DNA from: CAG-533 sp964589375
GTDB taxonomy: Bacteria; Bacillota_I; Bacilli_A; RF39; UBA660
DNA length: 30,368 nucleotides
NCBI GenBank assembly: GCA_964589375.1
Contig: CAZPSA010000009.1
Location: 1 to 30,368, forward strand
Direction of reading: 5' to 3'
Shown here: piece after piece, positions 16,533-23,705 of the stretch
Numbering within the stretch: the stretch's first letter is position 1
How the letters are laid out: every line of letters begins with the position of its first letter
Notes under the pieces: generated by a model
The model's input: the letters and a program-made list of their open reading frames with translations, nothing else
The model's database searches: none
Told to the model about the DNA's origin: nothing
Made by a program: the position numbers and the translations under genes

Positions 16533-16576
16533 CCCCTACTTGTTAATTTTATAAATAGTAGGGGAAGAAAATTAAC
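16533..16576. repeat. Interlocked inverted repeats (pseudoknot-type order)
   Basis: CCCCTACT (16533-16540) is complementary to AGTAGGGG (16557-16564), and GTTAATTTT (16542-16550) to AAAATTAAC (16568-16576). The order is A-B-A'-B', so the two stems either exclude each other or form an H-type pseudoknot. The C/G runs stand out strongly in a region that is otherwise almost all A and T. Confidence 0.7.
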
Positions 16577-16805
16577 TATCAATGGGTAATATATTATCAA
16601 AAATGATTTAGAATGTACTTTTATTAATTACTAAATAATAATATTAATAATTATCAATTACCAATAATTAATTAATTGGATATATAATTATTAGATAGAT
16701 TTAAAAATATTATTTGAATGCCAATTATTTAAATCACAGATAAGTAACAACATTTTCAAAAAATATAAGATTAATAAATTACTCATTATTTTAAGAATAT
16801 TTAAT

Positions 16806-16833
16806 ACTTCCTATAATCAATATTATGTTAACT
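16806..16833 (+). other. dif: dif-like chromosome dimer resolution site
   Basis: A 28-bp sequence made of an 11-bp arm ACTTCCTATAA, a 6-bp centre TCAATA, and an 11-bp arm TTATGTTAACT. Against the Bacillus subtilis dif sequence as I remember it, 24 of 28 positions match, with arms 10/11 each; the right arm is also 10/11 to the E. coli XerD arm. The arms are mutually dyad-like, as needed for XerC/XerD binding. The site sits in a non-coding gap at the point where gene orientation flips, and a XerD-type recombinase is encoded 4.7 kb away. XerC/D act here with FtsK or SpoIIIE to separate dimeric chromosomes at division. Confidence 0.88.
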
Positions 16834-16846
16834 AGCAATAAAAATA

Positions 16847-16899
16847 AAAAGAACTATAATTTTTCTTCTATATTTAATTAGATTAATTATAGTTCTTTT
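16847..16899. terminator. Bidirectional intrinsic terminator
   Basis: AAAAGAACTATAATT (16847-16861) is perfectly complementary to AATTATAGTTCTTTT (16885-16899) around a 23-nt loop, with T-rich sequence on the exit side in both directions. It would stop - strand transcription from the helicase and + strand transcription passing dif. Confidence 0.8.
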
Positions 16900-17042
16900 A
16901 TTTATATATTATGCTCTATACATTTAAATTTTCTTCTAACCCATTATATTACGTATTTTTTATAACTAATAAAGAAATATTATTAATTATTAATACCTTT
17001 AAATAATTAACCAATTAAAATTAAATAGTTAACATAATATTT

Positions 17043-20000
17043 TTAATTTAATTCTTTAAGAAGACTTGAAAGCTGCTTACTAGTAATATACTTACCATAA
17101 TTTATTCCTTCATGCGTTGGGTGTAATACTGGATATAAAGAATGATTAGTCTTTAGAATGTAATGGTTGCTTATTAGCCATTCAATTATTACACGTAAAT
17201 CATCACGACTTATCATTTTAAGTTTTCCATACCATGTGATTTTATCAAGACAACCCTCAATGATTTTTTTCCCTTGTGCACCCCTTAATACATCAATTAA
17301 GACATTTATACCATAATATTTTCTATTACTAATACTTAGCAAACAACTAAGAATAATATAAACTATTTCATTTAAATCAATATCTTTATATTTTATCACT
17401 TTATCTAATTTTGCCTTTAAGACTTGATTATCATAATTTAATTCGTCTTTTTTGATATAACACTTATCAGTCTTTTCCCCTTCCCTCTTTGAAATTTCTT
17501 CTCCATTTTTATTTTCTCCATCATCACCAGCTAGTTTATATAGCTCATAAAACTTTTTCTTGGATAAGTTATTATCACAGCCAGTACCATCTTTTTTATA
17601 ATTTGTACAACCTAAAAAGTATTCATTATGATTTCCCACCTTAACAATAAGATAACCATCTCGGCATTTATCACATTTTAAAATAAACAATTTTCCCGCA
17701 CTACAATTATTAGTCATAAAACCACATAGTTCTGGCTCATTTGTACAAATATAAAGTCGCAAACCATAAGAATTTTTATATCTTAATTGCAGAGGATATC
17801 CACATATTGGACAATAATTCTTTTTATTCTTACTATTATCAACAGTTTCATTCCAATTACCTTTCAATACAACATTTTTATAATTTTGTTTAATTTCCAA
17901 TAAAAACTCTGAAGGCTTTTGTTGAGGTGCTACGATAAATACTCTATTTTTTGTTCTAGTCATAGCGACATAGAAAAGCCTTCTTTCCTCAGCATAGTCA
18001 ATACTGCGATCTTCCTTGACAACTAAAGAAAGAACTGGATCATCTTCAATTTTTGCTGGAAAACCATAAGTATCATTACATCCGTTAATAATAATAACAT
18101 TATCATATCCTAGACCTTTTGATGAATGTGCTGTCATAAAAGTTATATTTAACATAGGATACTTCACGCATCTTAGACGATTATAACGTTTATTATATTC
18201 AAATAGACCACTTTTTTCCAACTTATCACCATCAAAAGTAAATCTACCTAATAATAAAATTGGCGATTTTAATGGTTTATTTTCCTTTTGATTATATTCC
18301 ATAATCTTTTCTAAAGCTATTTCAACTGCCTTTGCCATTTCATAATTAGCCCCACTTTTATTATCGTCACCATTCTTTTTTCGACTTCCATCATAAGTAT
18401 AAATTATTATTGGCTCTTTAATATGTTTAGGAGAAACTAAAGCTTTTGTAATTTGTGCTTTGTTCTTCTGAATAAAATCTCCGGCAATATCTATAATTTC
18501 CTGCGAATTACGATATGTATTTATAATTTTCAATTCTTTCGCGTATCCCATTTTTTCTTCAAACTTAGTAAATAATGTTATATCAGAACCACTAAAAGCA
18601 TAAATAGATTGCCAATCATCACCAACTGCGATTATTTTAGCATTGGTAACTTCAGATAACGCTGTTACCATATCAAATCTTTGTTTAGAAATATCTTGAT
18701 ATTCATCAACTATAATATATTTAAAATCAAGCTGATATTTCATCTCTTTAATCTCGCGTAAAATATTAGCCGAATTATTAATCATATCCTCAAAATCAAC
18801 TGCATTATTTTGTTTTAAATAACGATCATATTCTAAGTAACAATCGTGACAAATATCTAAAAACAATCTTGAACGAACGTTTTTAGTCCGATTATACATT
18901 CGATCAAACTCATCAACCGTATATCCATTAGTTTTAAAATTAGTAATAAAACGGCATACTAAAGAAACTAACTTACGAATATAACGATTTTCTTCTAAAG
19001 CAATAATTTTCTCCATGACTTCCCTATTACTGCGGGGATTTAATACAAAACCATTCCTAATAAGTTCTTCTTTCAAATGGCCAATGAGTGGAGAATTATC
19101 TTTATATTTAGAAAAAGTATAAATTAGTTTTGTTCCATGTTTACGATGTAATATTATTTTGTCATTAATAGCTTTTTTATAATAGGCAAGTTCATCATCA
19201 CTAAAACGCGAATTTTTACCATCTTCACTTATACCAAAATGCTCAATATATGCCAAATTTTTACCTTGCTTTATAATGAAATCAGGTGTATATGGCTTTC
19301 TTGAAAAAGTTATATCATACTTATATAAAGGTTCATACTCATATTCAATGTTATTCAAATAAAGAAAATTTGCTATTTCAACCTCTTGATATGACTTCAT
19401 AATTTCATTTTGAATAGTAATAGTTCTTTTTGAATAAGAGTCAATTATCTTTTTTTCATATTCACTAAAATCACTTTTAAATGTTGTATAATTAGCCTTG
19501 GATAAAGTAGCTAAAAATGTACTTAGTTCTTCTTCATTAAATGGAGTATCAATATAAGAGGAAAAAAATAAAATTAAGTTATTTACTAGTCTTTCATTTT
19601 TTAAAACTGATGTTTTAAAATACTCCTGTAAAACAAAATAAAGTTTAGATGCATCAACAATATTTAATTTTTCCTGAGAATTTTTACGTAAAATTGCGTT
19701 ACCAGTAGCATGAAATGTTGCAATTGGGCAATCAATCTTTAAATCACGATTAATTTTATCTTGTAACTCTGCTACCGCTTTATTAGTAAAAGATATAATT
19801 AATATTTCTTTAGGGTTAATATTATTTTTATCTACTAAGTATTTCACTTTAGCGGCCACCGTAGTTGTTTTACCAGCTCCAGCTCCCGCAATAACCAAAC
19901 TGTAATCTTCATCAGAAAGTACAACTCTTCTTTGATTTTCATCAAGACTTATATTAGGATCTACTTCTTTTAAAATATTATCTAAATACCCTTTTTCAGA

Positions 20001-20357
20001 AATTAGCTTTTCTTTAATAAACTCTTCATTATAAGTATTTACTATTTCATTAAAATTTTCATATTTACCTATTATTTTTGCAACATCCTGAGATGAAATA
20101 TTATTTTTTTCACAATAAGGCTCAATTAACTCACTATCAATAAGAACTTTAAAGTATTTAATTGTATCTTCATAGTCATTTAAAGTAGTTAAATATTCTC
20201 GTTTAGAAATATAATGGTTACCACTTAATAATTTAGTCATGAATTCATCTAAATTATTAAGTGATTGAGTTTCTAAAGAAATGATATTATTACTTTTAAG
20301 TTCCTTACTTATTTTAGCATTAGAATTTTTTTTGAATAATTTTAAAAAATAACCCAT
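17043..20357 (-). CDS. UvrD/HelD-like SF1 helicase with nuclease-like, zinc-ribbon and RQC domains
   Basis: A 1104-residue multidomain protein. The SF1A helicase core has Walker A AGAGAGKT (157-164), motif Ia ISFTNKAVAELQ, Walker B YIIVDEYQD (547-555), VGDDWQSIYAFSGSDI (578-593, the HelD/helicase IV form), TAHSSKGLGYDNV and RRLFYVAMTRTK (792-803). Residues about 320-420, inserted between motifs, resemble a PD-(D/E)XK fold: E in YQEVEIANFLYLN, D359 in YTPDF, and IEHFG (371-375) where E-x-K is expected; the last Lys is replaced. Two zinc ribbons of the topoisomerase IA type follow (C849, C852, C871, C878 and C895, C898, C917, C927). The end (about 996-1085, IILSCLLSISNRKYYGINVL, then IDVLRGAQGKKI) matches the RQC winged helix of RecQ. 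It probably unwinds recombination or stalled-fork DNA. A TATAAT at 20370-20375 is close to the ATG. Confidence 0.88.
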   Translation of the reverse strand: MGYFLKLFKKNSNAKISKELKSNNIISLETQSLNNLDEFMTKLLSGNHYISKREYLTTLNDYEDTIKYFKVLIDSELIEPYCEKNNISSQDVAKIIGKYENFNEIVNTYNEEFIKEKLISEKGYLDNILKEVDPNISLDENQRRVVLSDEDYSLVIAGAGAGKTTTVAAKVKYLVDKNNINPKEILIISFTNKAVAELQDKINRDLKIDCPIATFHATGNAILRKNSQEKLNIVDASKLYFVLQEYFKTSVLKNERLVNNLILFFSSYIDTPFNEEELSTFLATLSKANYTTFKSDFSEYEKKIIDSYSKRTITIQNEIMKSYQEVEIANFLYLNNIEYEYEPLYKYDITFSRKPYTPDFIIKQGKNLAYIEHFGISEDGKNSRFSDDELAYYKKAINDKIILHRKHGTKLIYTFSKYKDNSPLIGHLKEELIRNGFVLNPRSNREVMEKIIALEENRYIRKLVSLVCRFITNFKTNGYTVDEFDRMYNRTKNVRSRLFLDICHDCYLEYDRYLKQNNAVDFEDMINNSANILREIKEMKYQLDFKYIIVDEYQDISKQRFDMVTALSEVTNAKIIAVGDDWQSIYAFSGSDITLFTKFEEKMGYAKELKIINTYRNSQEIIDIAGDFIQKNKAQITKALVSPKHIKEPIIIYTYDGSRKKNGDDNKSGANYEMAKAVEIALEKIMEYNQKENKPLKSPILLLGRFTFDGDKLEKSGLFEYNKRYNRLRCVKYPMLNITFMTAHSSKGLGYDNVIIINGCNDTYGFPAKIEDDPVLSLVVKEDRSIDYAEERRLFYVAMTRTKNRVFIVAPQQKPSEFLLEIKQNYKNVVLKGNWNETVDNSKNKKNYCPICGYPLQLRYKNSYGLRLYICTNEPELCGFMTNNCSAGKLFILKCDKCRDGYLIVKVGNHNEYFLGCTNYKKDGTGCDNNLSKKKFYELYKLAGDDGENKNGEEISKREGEKTDKCYIKKDELNYDNQVLKAKLDKVIKYKDIDLNEIVYIILSCLLSISNRKYYGINVLIDVLRGAQGKKIIEGCLDKITWYGKLKMISRDDLRVIIEWLISNHYILKTNHSLYPVLHPTHEGINYGKYITSKQLSSLLKELN

Positions 20358-20466
20358 TACAACAACTCCATTATATAAGCAAAAAGCTTAAATACTTATA
20401 CACTATTTATATCATAAATTGATAAATTAAACTAGTTACTTTTTCAAAATCTAAAGTTAAATAAGT

Positions 20467-21216
20467 TTATAAAATAAACTCGGTTAAAATAATCATAAAT
20501 AAGCCTAAAATAAAACCTAAAAGCAAATTTTTTTTCTCATATTTTGCCGCTTCTTTAAAAATATCATTAATACTTATAGATACCATAATACCAGCAACAA
20601 ATAATAAAATTAAACTAATAAGGGTATTGGACATATATTTATATAAGAATAAATAGGCAAACAAAGCACCAATTGGTTCAGAAAATCCACTTATCAAAGT
20701 ATATAAGAATGCTTTCTTTTTTGATTTTCCCCCATAATAGATTGGTACAGCAATCGCAATTCCTTCTGGTATATTATGTAGCATAATAGCAATTCCCATT
20801 TTTATTCCTAGCTTAATATCAACACTAGTACTTAAAAAAGTTAATATCCCTTCTGGAAGATTATGTATCATAAGTGCTACCATACTTAAAATACCAACTT
20901 TATATAAATTTTTTGAATTTAACTTGTTTTTAGCAATTTTCTTATTTATGTAGGTATTTATACCATTCCCAACAAAAAACATTACCAAAACGGCTAAAAT
21001 AGCTATAATAAAGCCATATTCTTTTTCCATATATATAAATCCTTCCGGAATTAACTCTAATATAGAAATAAGTAACATAATTGTCATAGAAAATGCTAAA
21101 CTAATCCCAATAAATTTATCAGTATTCTTAGGCTTAACAAAAATAAAAAAACAACCAATAGTCGTAGATAAACCTGCTAATAAACTTACAATAAATGGTA
21201 TTAAAAAACTATTCAT
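20467..21216 (-). CDS. ZIP-family metal transporter
   Basis: A 249-residue membrane protein with about eight hydrophobic spans and the two metal-site motifs of the ZIP/ZupT family: HNLPEG (118-123) and HNIPEG (147-152). A third acidic site lies in SGFSEPIGALFAY. A variable, lysine-rich cytoplasmic loop is near 91-105. These proteins import zinc and sometimes iron or manganese; the substrate cannot be read from sequence. It lies 110 bp downstream of the helicase start on the same strand. No good ribosome-binding site is visible before ATG 21216, which is odd; the leader there is just A and T. The helicase downstream has eight zinc-binding cysteines, but any link is speculative. Confidence 0.9.
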   Translation of the reverse strand: MNSFLIPFIVSLLAGLSTTIGCFFIFVKPKNTDKFIGISLAFSMTIMLLISILELIPEGFIYMEKEYGFIIAILAVLVMFFVGNGINTYINKKIAKNKLNSKNLYKVGILSMVALMIHNLPEGILTFLSTSVDIKLGIKMGIAIMLHNIPEGIAIAVPIYYGGKSKKKAFLYTLISGFSEPIGALFAYLFLYKYMSNTLISLILLFVAGIMVSISINDIFKEAAKYEKKNLLLGFILGLFMIILTEFIL

Positions 21217-21299
21217 ATTAAAATATATTATTTTTTATTAAAAAAAGAACTATCACCACTTAATAACCATTATTTTCCAAATAAATTAGGTAATAAAAA

Positions 21300-21328
21300 G
21301 CATGATAATATAAAACATTTCCATAATA
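21300..21328 (+). promoter_or_regulatory. Sigma-G/sigma-F-like sporulation promoter
   Basis: GCATG (21300-21304), a 17-nt spacer, then CATAATA (21322-21328). This fits the forespore sigma-G pattern known from Bacillus (GHATR, 17-18 nt, CATNHTA). No TTGACA or TATAAT pair competes in this interval. An ideal AGGAGG ribosome-binding site follows at 21334-21339. Confidence 0.6.
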
Positions 21329-21344
21329 ATATTAGGAGGTACAA

Positions 21345-21449
21345 ATGAAATCAAAAGCAAGAAATACAGAAAATGCAAGAAATAGCGCACGTAATAGTTC
21401 TAAATGTCATAATTCAAATAGCGTTAAAAATAATACAAGATGTAAATAA
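21345..21449 (+). CDS. 34-residue Asn/Ser/Lys/Arg-rich peptide, putative small spore protein
   Basis: A 34-codon frame with an AGGAGGT ribosome-binding site 5 nt before ATG and a terminator 28 bp after the TAA. The product is highly polar and basic, with no hydrophobic span. It shows repeated ARNS/ARNT-type units (KARNTENARNSARNSSK) and two cysteines (in SKCHNS and TRCK). Nothing in it suggests a membrane or enzyme role. Composition, size and the sigma-G-like promoter fit a small, acid-soluble-type or other core spore protein made in the forespore. I cannot assign it to a named SASP family. It lies between the divergent ZIP gene and the convergent recombinase gene. Confidence 0.7.
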   Translation: MKSKARNTENARNSARNSSKCHNSNSVKNNTRCK

Positions 21450-21476
21450 ATTATTAATTATTAAGCTAAATAATAT

Positions 21477-21511
21477 AAAAATATAGGATAAAAATATTAC
21501 CCTATATTTTT
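21477..21511. terminator. Bidirectional terminator between the 34-codon gene and xerD
   Basis: AAAAATATAGG (21477-21487) is perfectly complementary to CCTATATTTTT (21501-21511) around a 13-nt loop, with T-runs both ways. It overlaps the stop of xerD. Confidence 0.85.
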
Positions 21512-22403
21512 AATTGCGTGGAAAATATTCTTCATATTCTTTCTTTAACCCATCATTACTCATATGGGTATATATCTGAGTAGTAGCTAGATTTTCATGT
21601 CCTAAAAGTTCTTGAATTATTCGTAAATCAGCCCCATTTTTTAATAAATGAGTGGCAAAAGTATGTCTTAAAGTATGAGGAGATACATTCTTATGAATAT
21701 TTTTCTTAACACATTCTTTTTTTATTATTTTAAAAATAAACTGCCTAGTTAATATCCCGCCACGATTATTTAAAAATACATACGTTGAATTACATTTATT
21801 TAAAAGAGGCCGATAATATTTAATATACGTATTTAAAGCGTCTATGGCAAAATCTCCTAAAGGTATTATTCTTTCCTTACTACCCTTACCCATTACTCTA
21901 ATAATACATTCATCTAAATCTATATTAGCAAGTTCCATATTAGTAAGCTCACTTATTCTAATTCCACTTGAATAAAGTAGTTCGATAATAGCTTTATTTC
22001 GAGCATCAAATTCATTTTCAATATTTATATCCAATAATCTTGTAACTTCTTCAAGAGTTAAATAATCTGGCATTTTCTTTGCTAATTTAGGGTAATCAAC
22101 TTTATCAATTGGATTAGATTTAATCATGTTTAATCTTTCATAATAATTATAAAAACATCTTAACGAACTAAGTAAACGAGAAATACTTCTTGCTGAACGT
22201 TCTTTGCAAGCTTTAATATACGCCCTAATATCTTCGGCACTTACATCTAATAAATCTTTTTTTATATATATACTAAATAAATTAAGGTCTTTAACATATG
22301 CTAAAATAGTATTTAAACTATAATTTCGTTCTAATTTTAAATAATCAGAAAAGCGATTAATATACTCGTTATTTTTGATGTTTTCCTTATCTTCACTTAT
22401 CAT
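21510..22403 (-). CDS. xerD: Tyrosine recombinase XerD/XerC
   Basis: A 297-residue site-specific recombinase that resolves chromosome dimers at dif. The N-terminal SAM-like core-binding domain covers about 10-95 (FSDYLKLERNYSLNTILAYV). The catalytic residues are all visible: R149 (SGIRISEL), K174 (GKGSKE), H243 and R246 (SPHTLRHTFATHLL), H269 (LLGHENL) and the nucleophile Y278 (TTQIYTHMS). Length is that of XerC/XerD rather than a phage integrase. It is a single-gene unit divergent from rarA, with no mobile-element partner. The dif-like site 4.7 kb away supports a housekeeping role. XerD versus XerC cannot be decided without a second copy to compare. Confidence 0.9.
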   Translation of the reverse strand: MISEDKENIKNNEYINRFSDYLKLERNYSLNTILAYVKDLNLFSIYIKKDLLDVSAEDIRAYIKACKERSARSISRLLSSLRCFYNYYERLNMIKSNPIDKVDYPKLAKKMPDYLTLEEVTRLLDINIENEFDARNKAIIELLYSSGIRISELTNMELANIDLDECIIRVMGKGSKERIIPLGDFAIDALNTYIKYYRPLLNKCNSTYVFLNNRGGILTRQFIFKIIKKECVKKNIHKNVSPHTLRHTFATHLLKNGADLRIIQELLGHENLATTQIYTHMSNDGLKKEYEEYFPRN

Positions 22404-22433
22404 TTACTTCACCATAACAATTATACATTGCCC

Positions 22434-22462
22434 TTTAAAATTTAGCAAACATAAGATATAAT
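22434..22462 (+). promoter_or_regulatory. Promoter of rarA-gpsA
   Basis: TTTAAA (22434-22439), 17 nt, TATAAT (22457-22462). An AAGGAAGG ribosome-binding site follows before ATG 22506. Confidence 0.55.
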
Positions 22463-22505
22463 ATTAATATATTTTTAATAATAATTTAAAAAGGAAGGTA
22501 ATAAT

Positions 22506-23705
22506 ATGGAGTTACTGGCAAATAAATTAAGACCCACTAAATTAAGTGATATTGTTGGTGAAGACCATTTGATTGGAGAAAACAAAGTATTATCAAATTT
22601 AGTTAATAATAATGTTATTTTTTCCTTTATTTTATATGGTCCACCTGGTACCGGCAAAACCTCTATCGCGAATGCGATTATAAGTGAACTTAGTATTAAA
22701 TCTAGATTTTTAAATGCCGTAGTTAATAATAAAAATGATTTTGATATTGCCATTGAAGAAGCTAAAATGTATGGAGAGATGATTTTAGTTATTGATGAAA
22801 TTCATAGGATGAATAAAGATAAACAAGATATACTTCTGCCCTACTTAGAAAGTGGACTTATTAAGATGATTGGTCTAACTACTGCTAACCCTTATCATGC
22901 AATTAATCCCGCTATTCGTAGTAGATGTCAAATATTTGAAGTAAAAATTCCTAAAAAAGATGATATTAAAAAAATAATTAAAAGAGGAATTGAAACTTTA
23001 GATGATATTAAAATAGATGATGATGCTATAGAAAAAATTGTAATAGCGTCAGGTGGGGATGTAAGATCTGCTTTAAATTTACTAGAAGTTTCTTATTTTA
23101 GTGCTAATAACCATGAAGTTACTATCGAAACATTAAAAACAATTAATTCTAAACCAATTATTTACATTGATAAAAACGATAGTAATTATTATGATGCAAT
23201 AAGTGCTTTTCAAAAGTCAATTCGAGGAAGTGATCCCGATGCAGCCGTATATTATCTAGCAGTATTATTAGAAGGTGGCGAATTAGATATCATCTTTAGG
23301 AGGCTATCAGTCATTGCTTATGAAGATATTGGCTTAGCAAATCCATCAATTGGTCCCAAGGTTGATGCCGCAATTAACGCGGCTAACCGCGTAGGTTATC
23401 CTGAATGTATTATTCCTTTATCAGCAATTGTTATTGAAATGACACTTTCTCCTAAAAGCAACAGTGCATATTTAGCTATTGATGCTGCTCTTACTGCAGT
23501 TAGAACAAAATCGCCAGGAAAGGTTCCTAATCATCTTAAGACTAATAGTAAAGACTATAAATACCCTCACAGTTATAAAAATAGTTATGTCAAACAACAA
23601 TATTTGCCGGATAACATTAAAGATATGCGATTTTATCATGCTAAAAATAATGCATATGAAAATAATATTAATAAAATAAATAAAGAAATGAGGAATGAAA
23701 AATGA
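22506..23705 (+). CDS. rarA: Replication-associated recombination ATPase RarA
   Basis: An AAA+ protein of the clamp-loader group (MgsA/RarA) that acts at stalled forks with RecA and SSB. The N-terminal RPTKLSDIVGEDHLIGE is diagnostic. Walker A is YGPPGTGKTS, Walker B is LVIDEIHRMNKDKQD, sensor 1 is LTTANP, and the arginine finger lies in PAIRSRCQIF. The C-terminal tetramerisation domain has the LEGGELDIIFRRLSVIAYED segment and ends in a lysine/asparagine-rich tail. The 399-residue length is a little below the usual 420-440. It ends in TGA within an ATGA overlap with gpsA, so this lineage uses TGA as a stop. In Bacillus, rarA is next to tcdA, as it nearly is here. Confidence 0.93.
   Translation: MELLANKLRPTKLSDIVGEDHLIGENKVLSNLVNNNVIFSFILYGPPGTGKTSIANAIISELSIKSRFLNAVVNNKNDFDIAIEEAKMYGEMILVIDEIHRMNKDKQDILLPYLESGLIKMIGLTTANPYHAINPAIRSRCQIFEVKIPKKDDIKKIIKRGIETLDDIKIDDDAIEKIVIASGGDVRSALNLLEVSYFSANNHEVTIETLKTINSKPIIYIDKNDSNYYDAISAFQKSIRGSDPDAAVYYLAVLLEGGELDIIFRRLSVIAYEDIGLANPSIGPKVDAAINAANRVGYPECIIPLSAIVIEMTLSPKSNSAYLAIDAALTAVRTKSPGKVPNHLKTNSKDYKYPHSYKNSYVKQQYLPDNIKDMRFYHAKNNAYENNINKINKEMRNEK

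Larger units (their letters stand above)
16347..17042. other. 696-bp non-coding terminus region
   Basis: Extremely AT-rich, with no frame longer than about a dozen codons after any ATG that I tested (16477 and 16583 both stop quickly). It holds, in order, the nested inverted repeat (16360-16419), the interlocked inverted repeats (16533-16576), an AT-only stretch (about 16620-16790), the dif-like site (16806-16833) and a bidirectional terminator (16847-16899). From 16900 to 17042 I see nothing specific. Genes on the left run toward it on the + strand and the gene on the right runs toward it on the - strand. Confidence 0.7.

Noticed and set aside
7279..16564. AGTAGGG as a polar FtsK/SpoIIIE guide sequence pointing to dif
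   Set aside because: Too few copies, one of them in the wrong orientation, and I found none in the expected orientation to the right of dif.
16846..21253. AAAAAGAACTAT present at 16846 and again near 21242, flanking the helicase and ZIP genes, as possible insertion boundaries
   Set aside because: A 12-mer that is mostly A and T is expected to recur by chance in such AT-rich DNA, the first copy is part of a terminator stem, and no integrase or target duplication is evident.
21510..22403. Phage or transposon integrase
   Set aside because: Length, complete XerC/D residue set, housekeeping neighbours and the nearby dif site all favour the chromosomal Xer recombinase.
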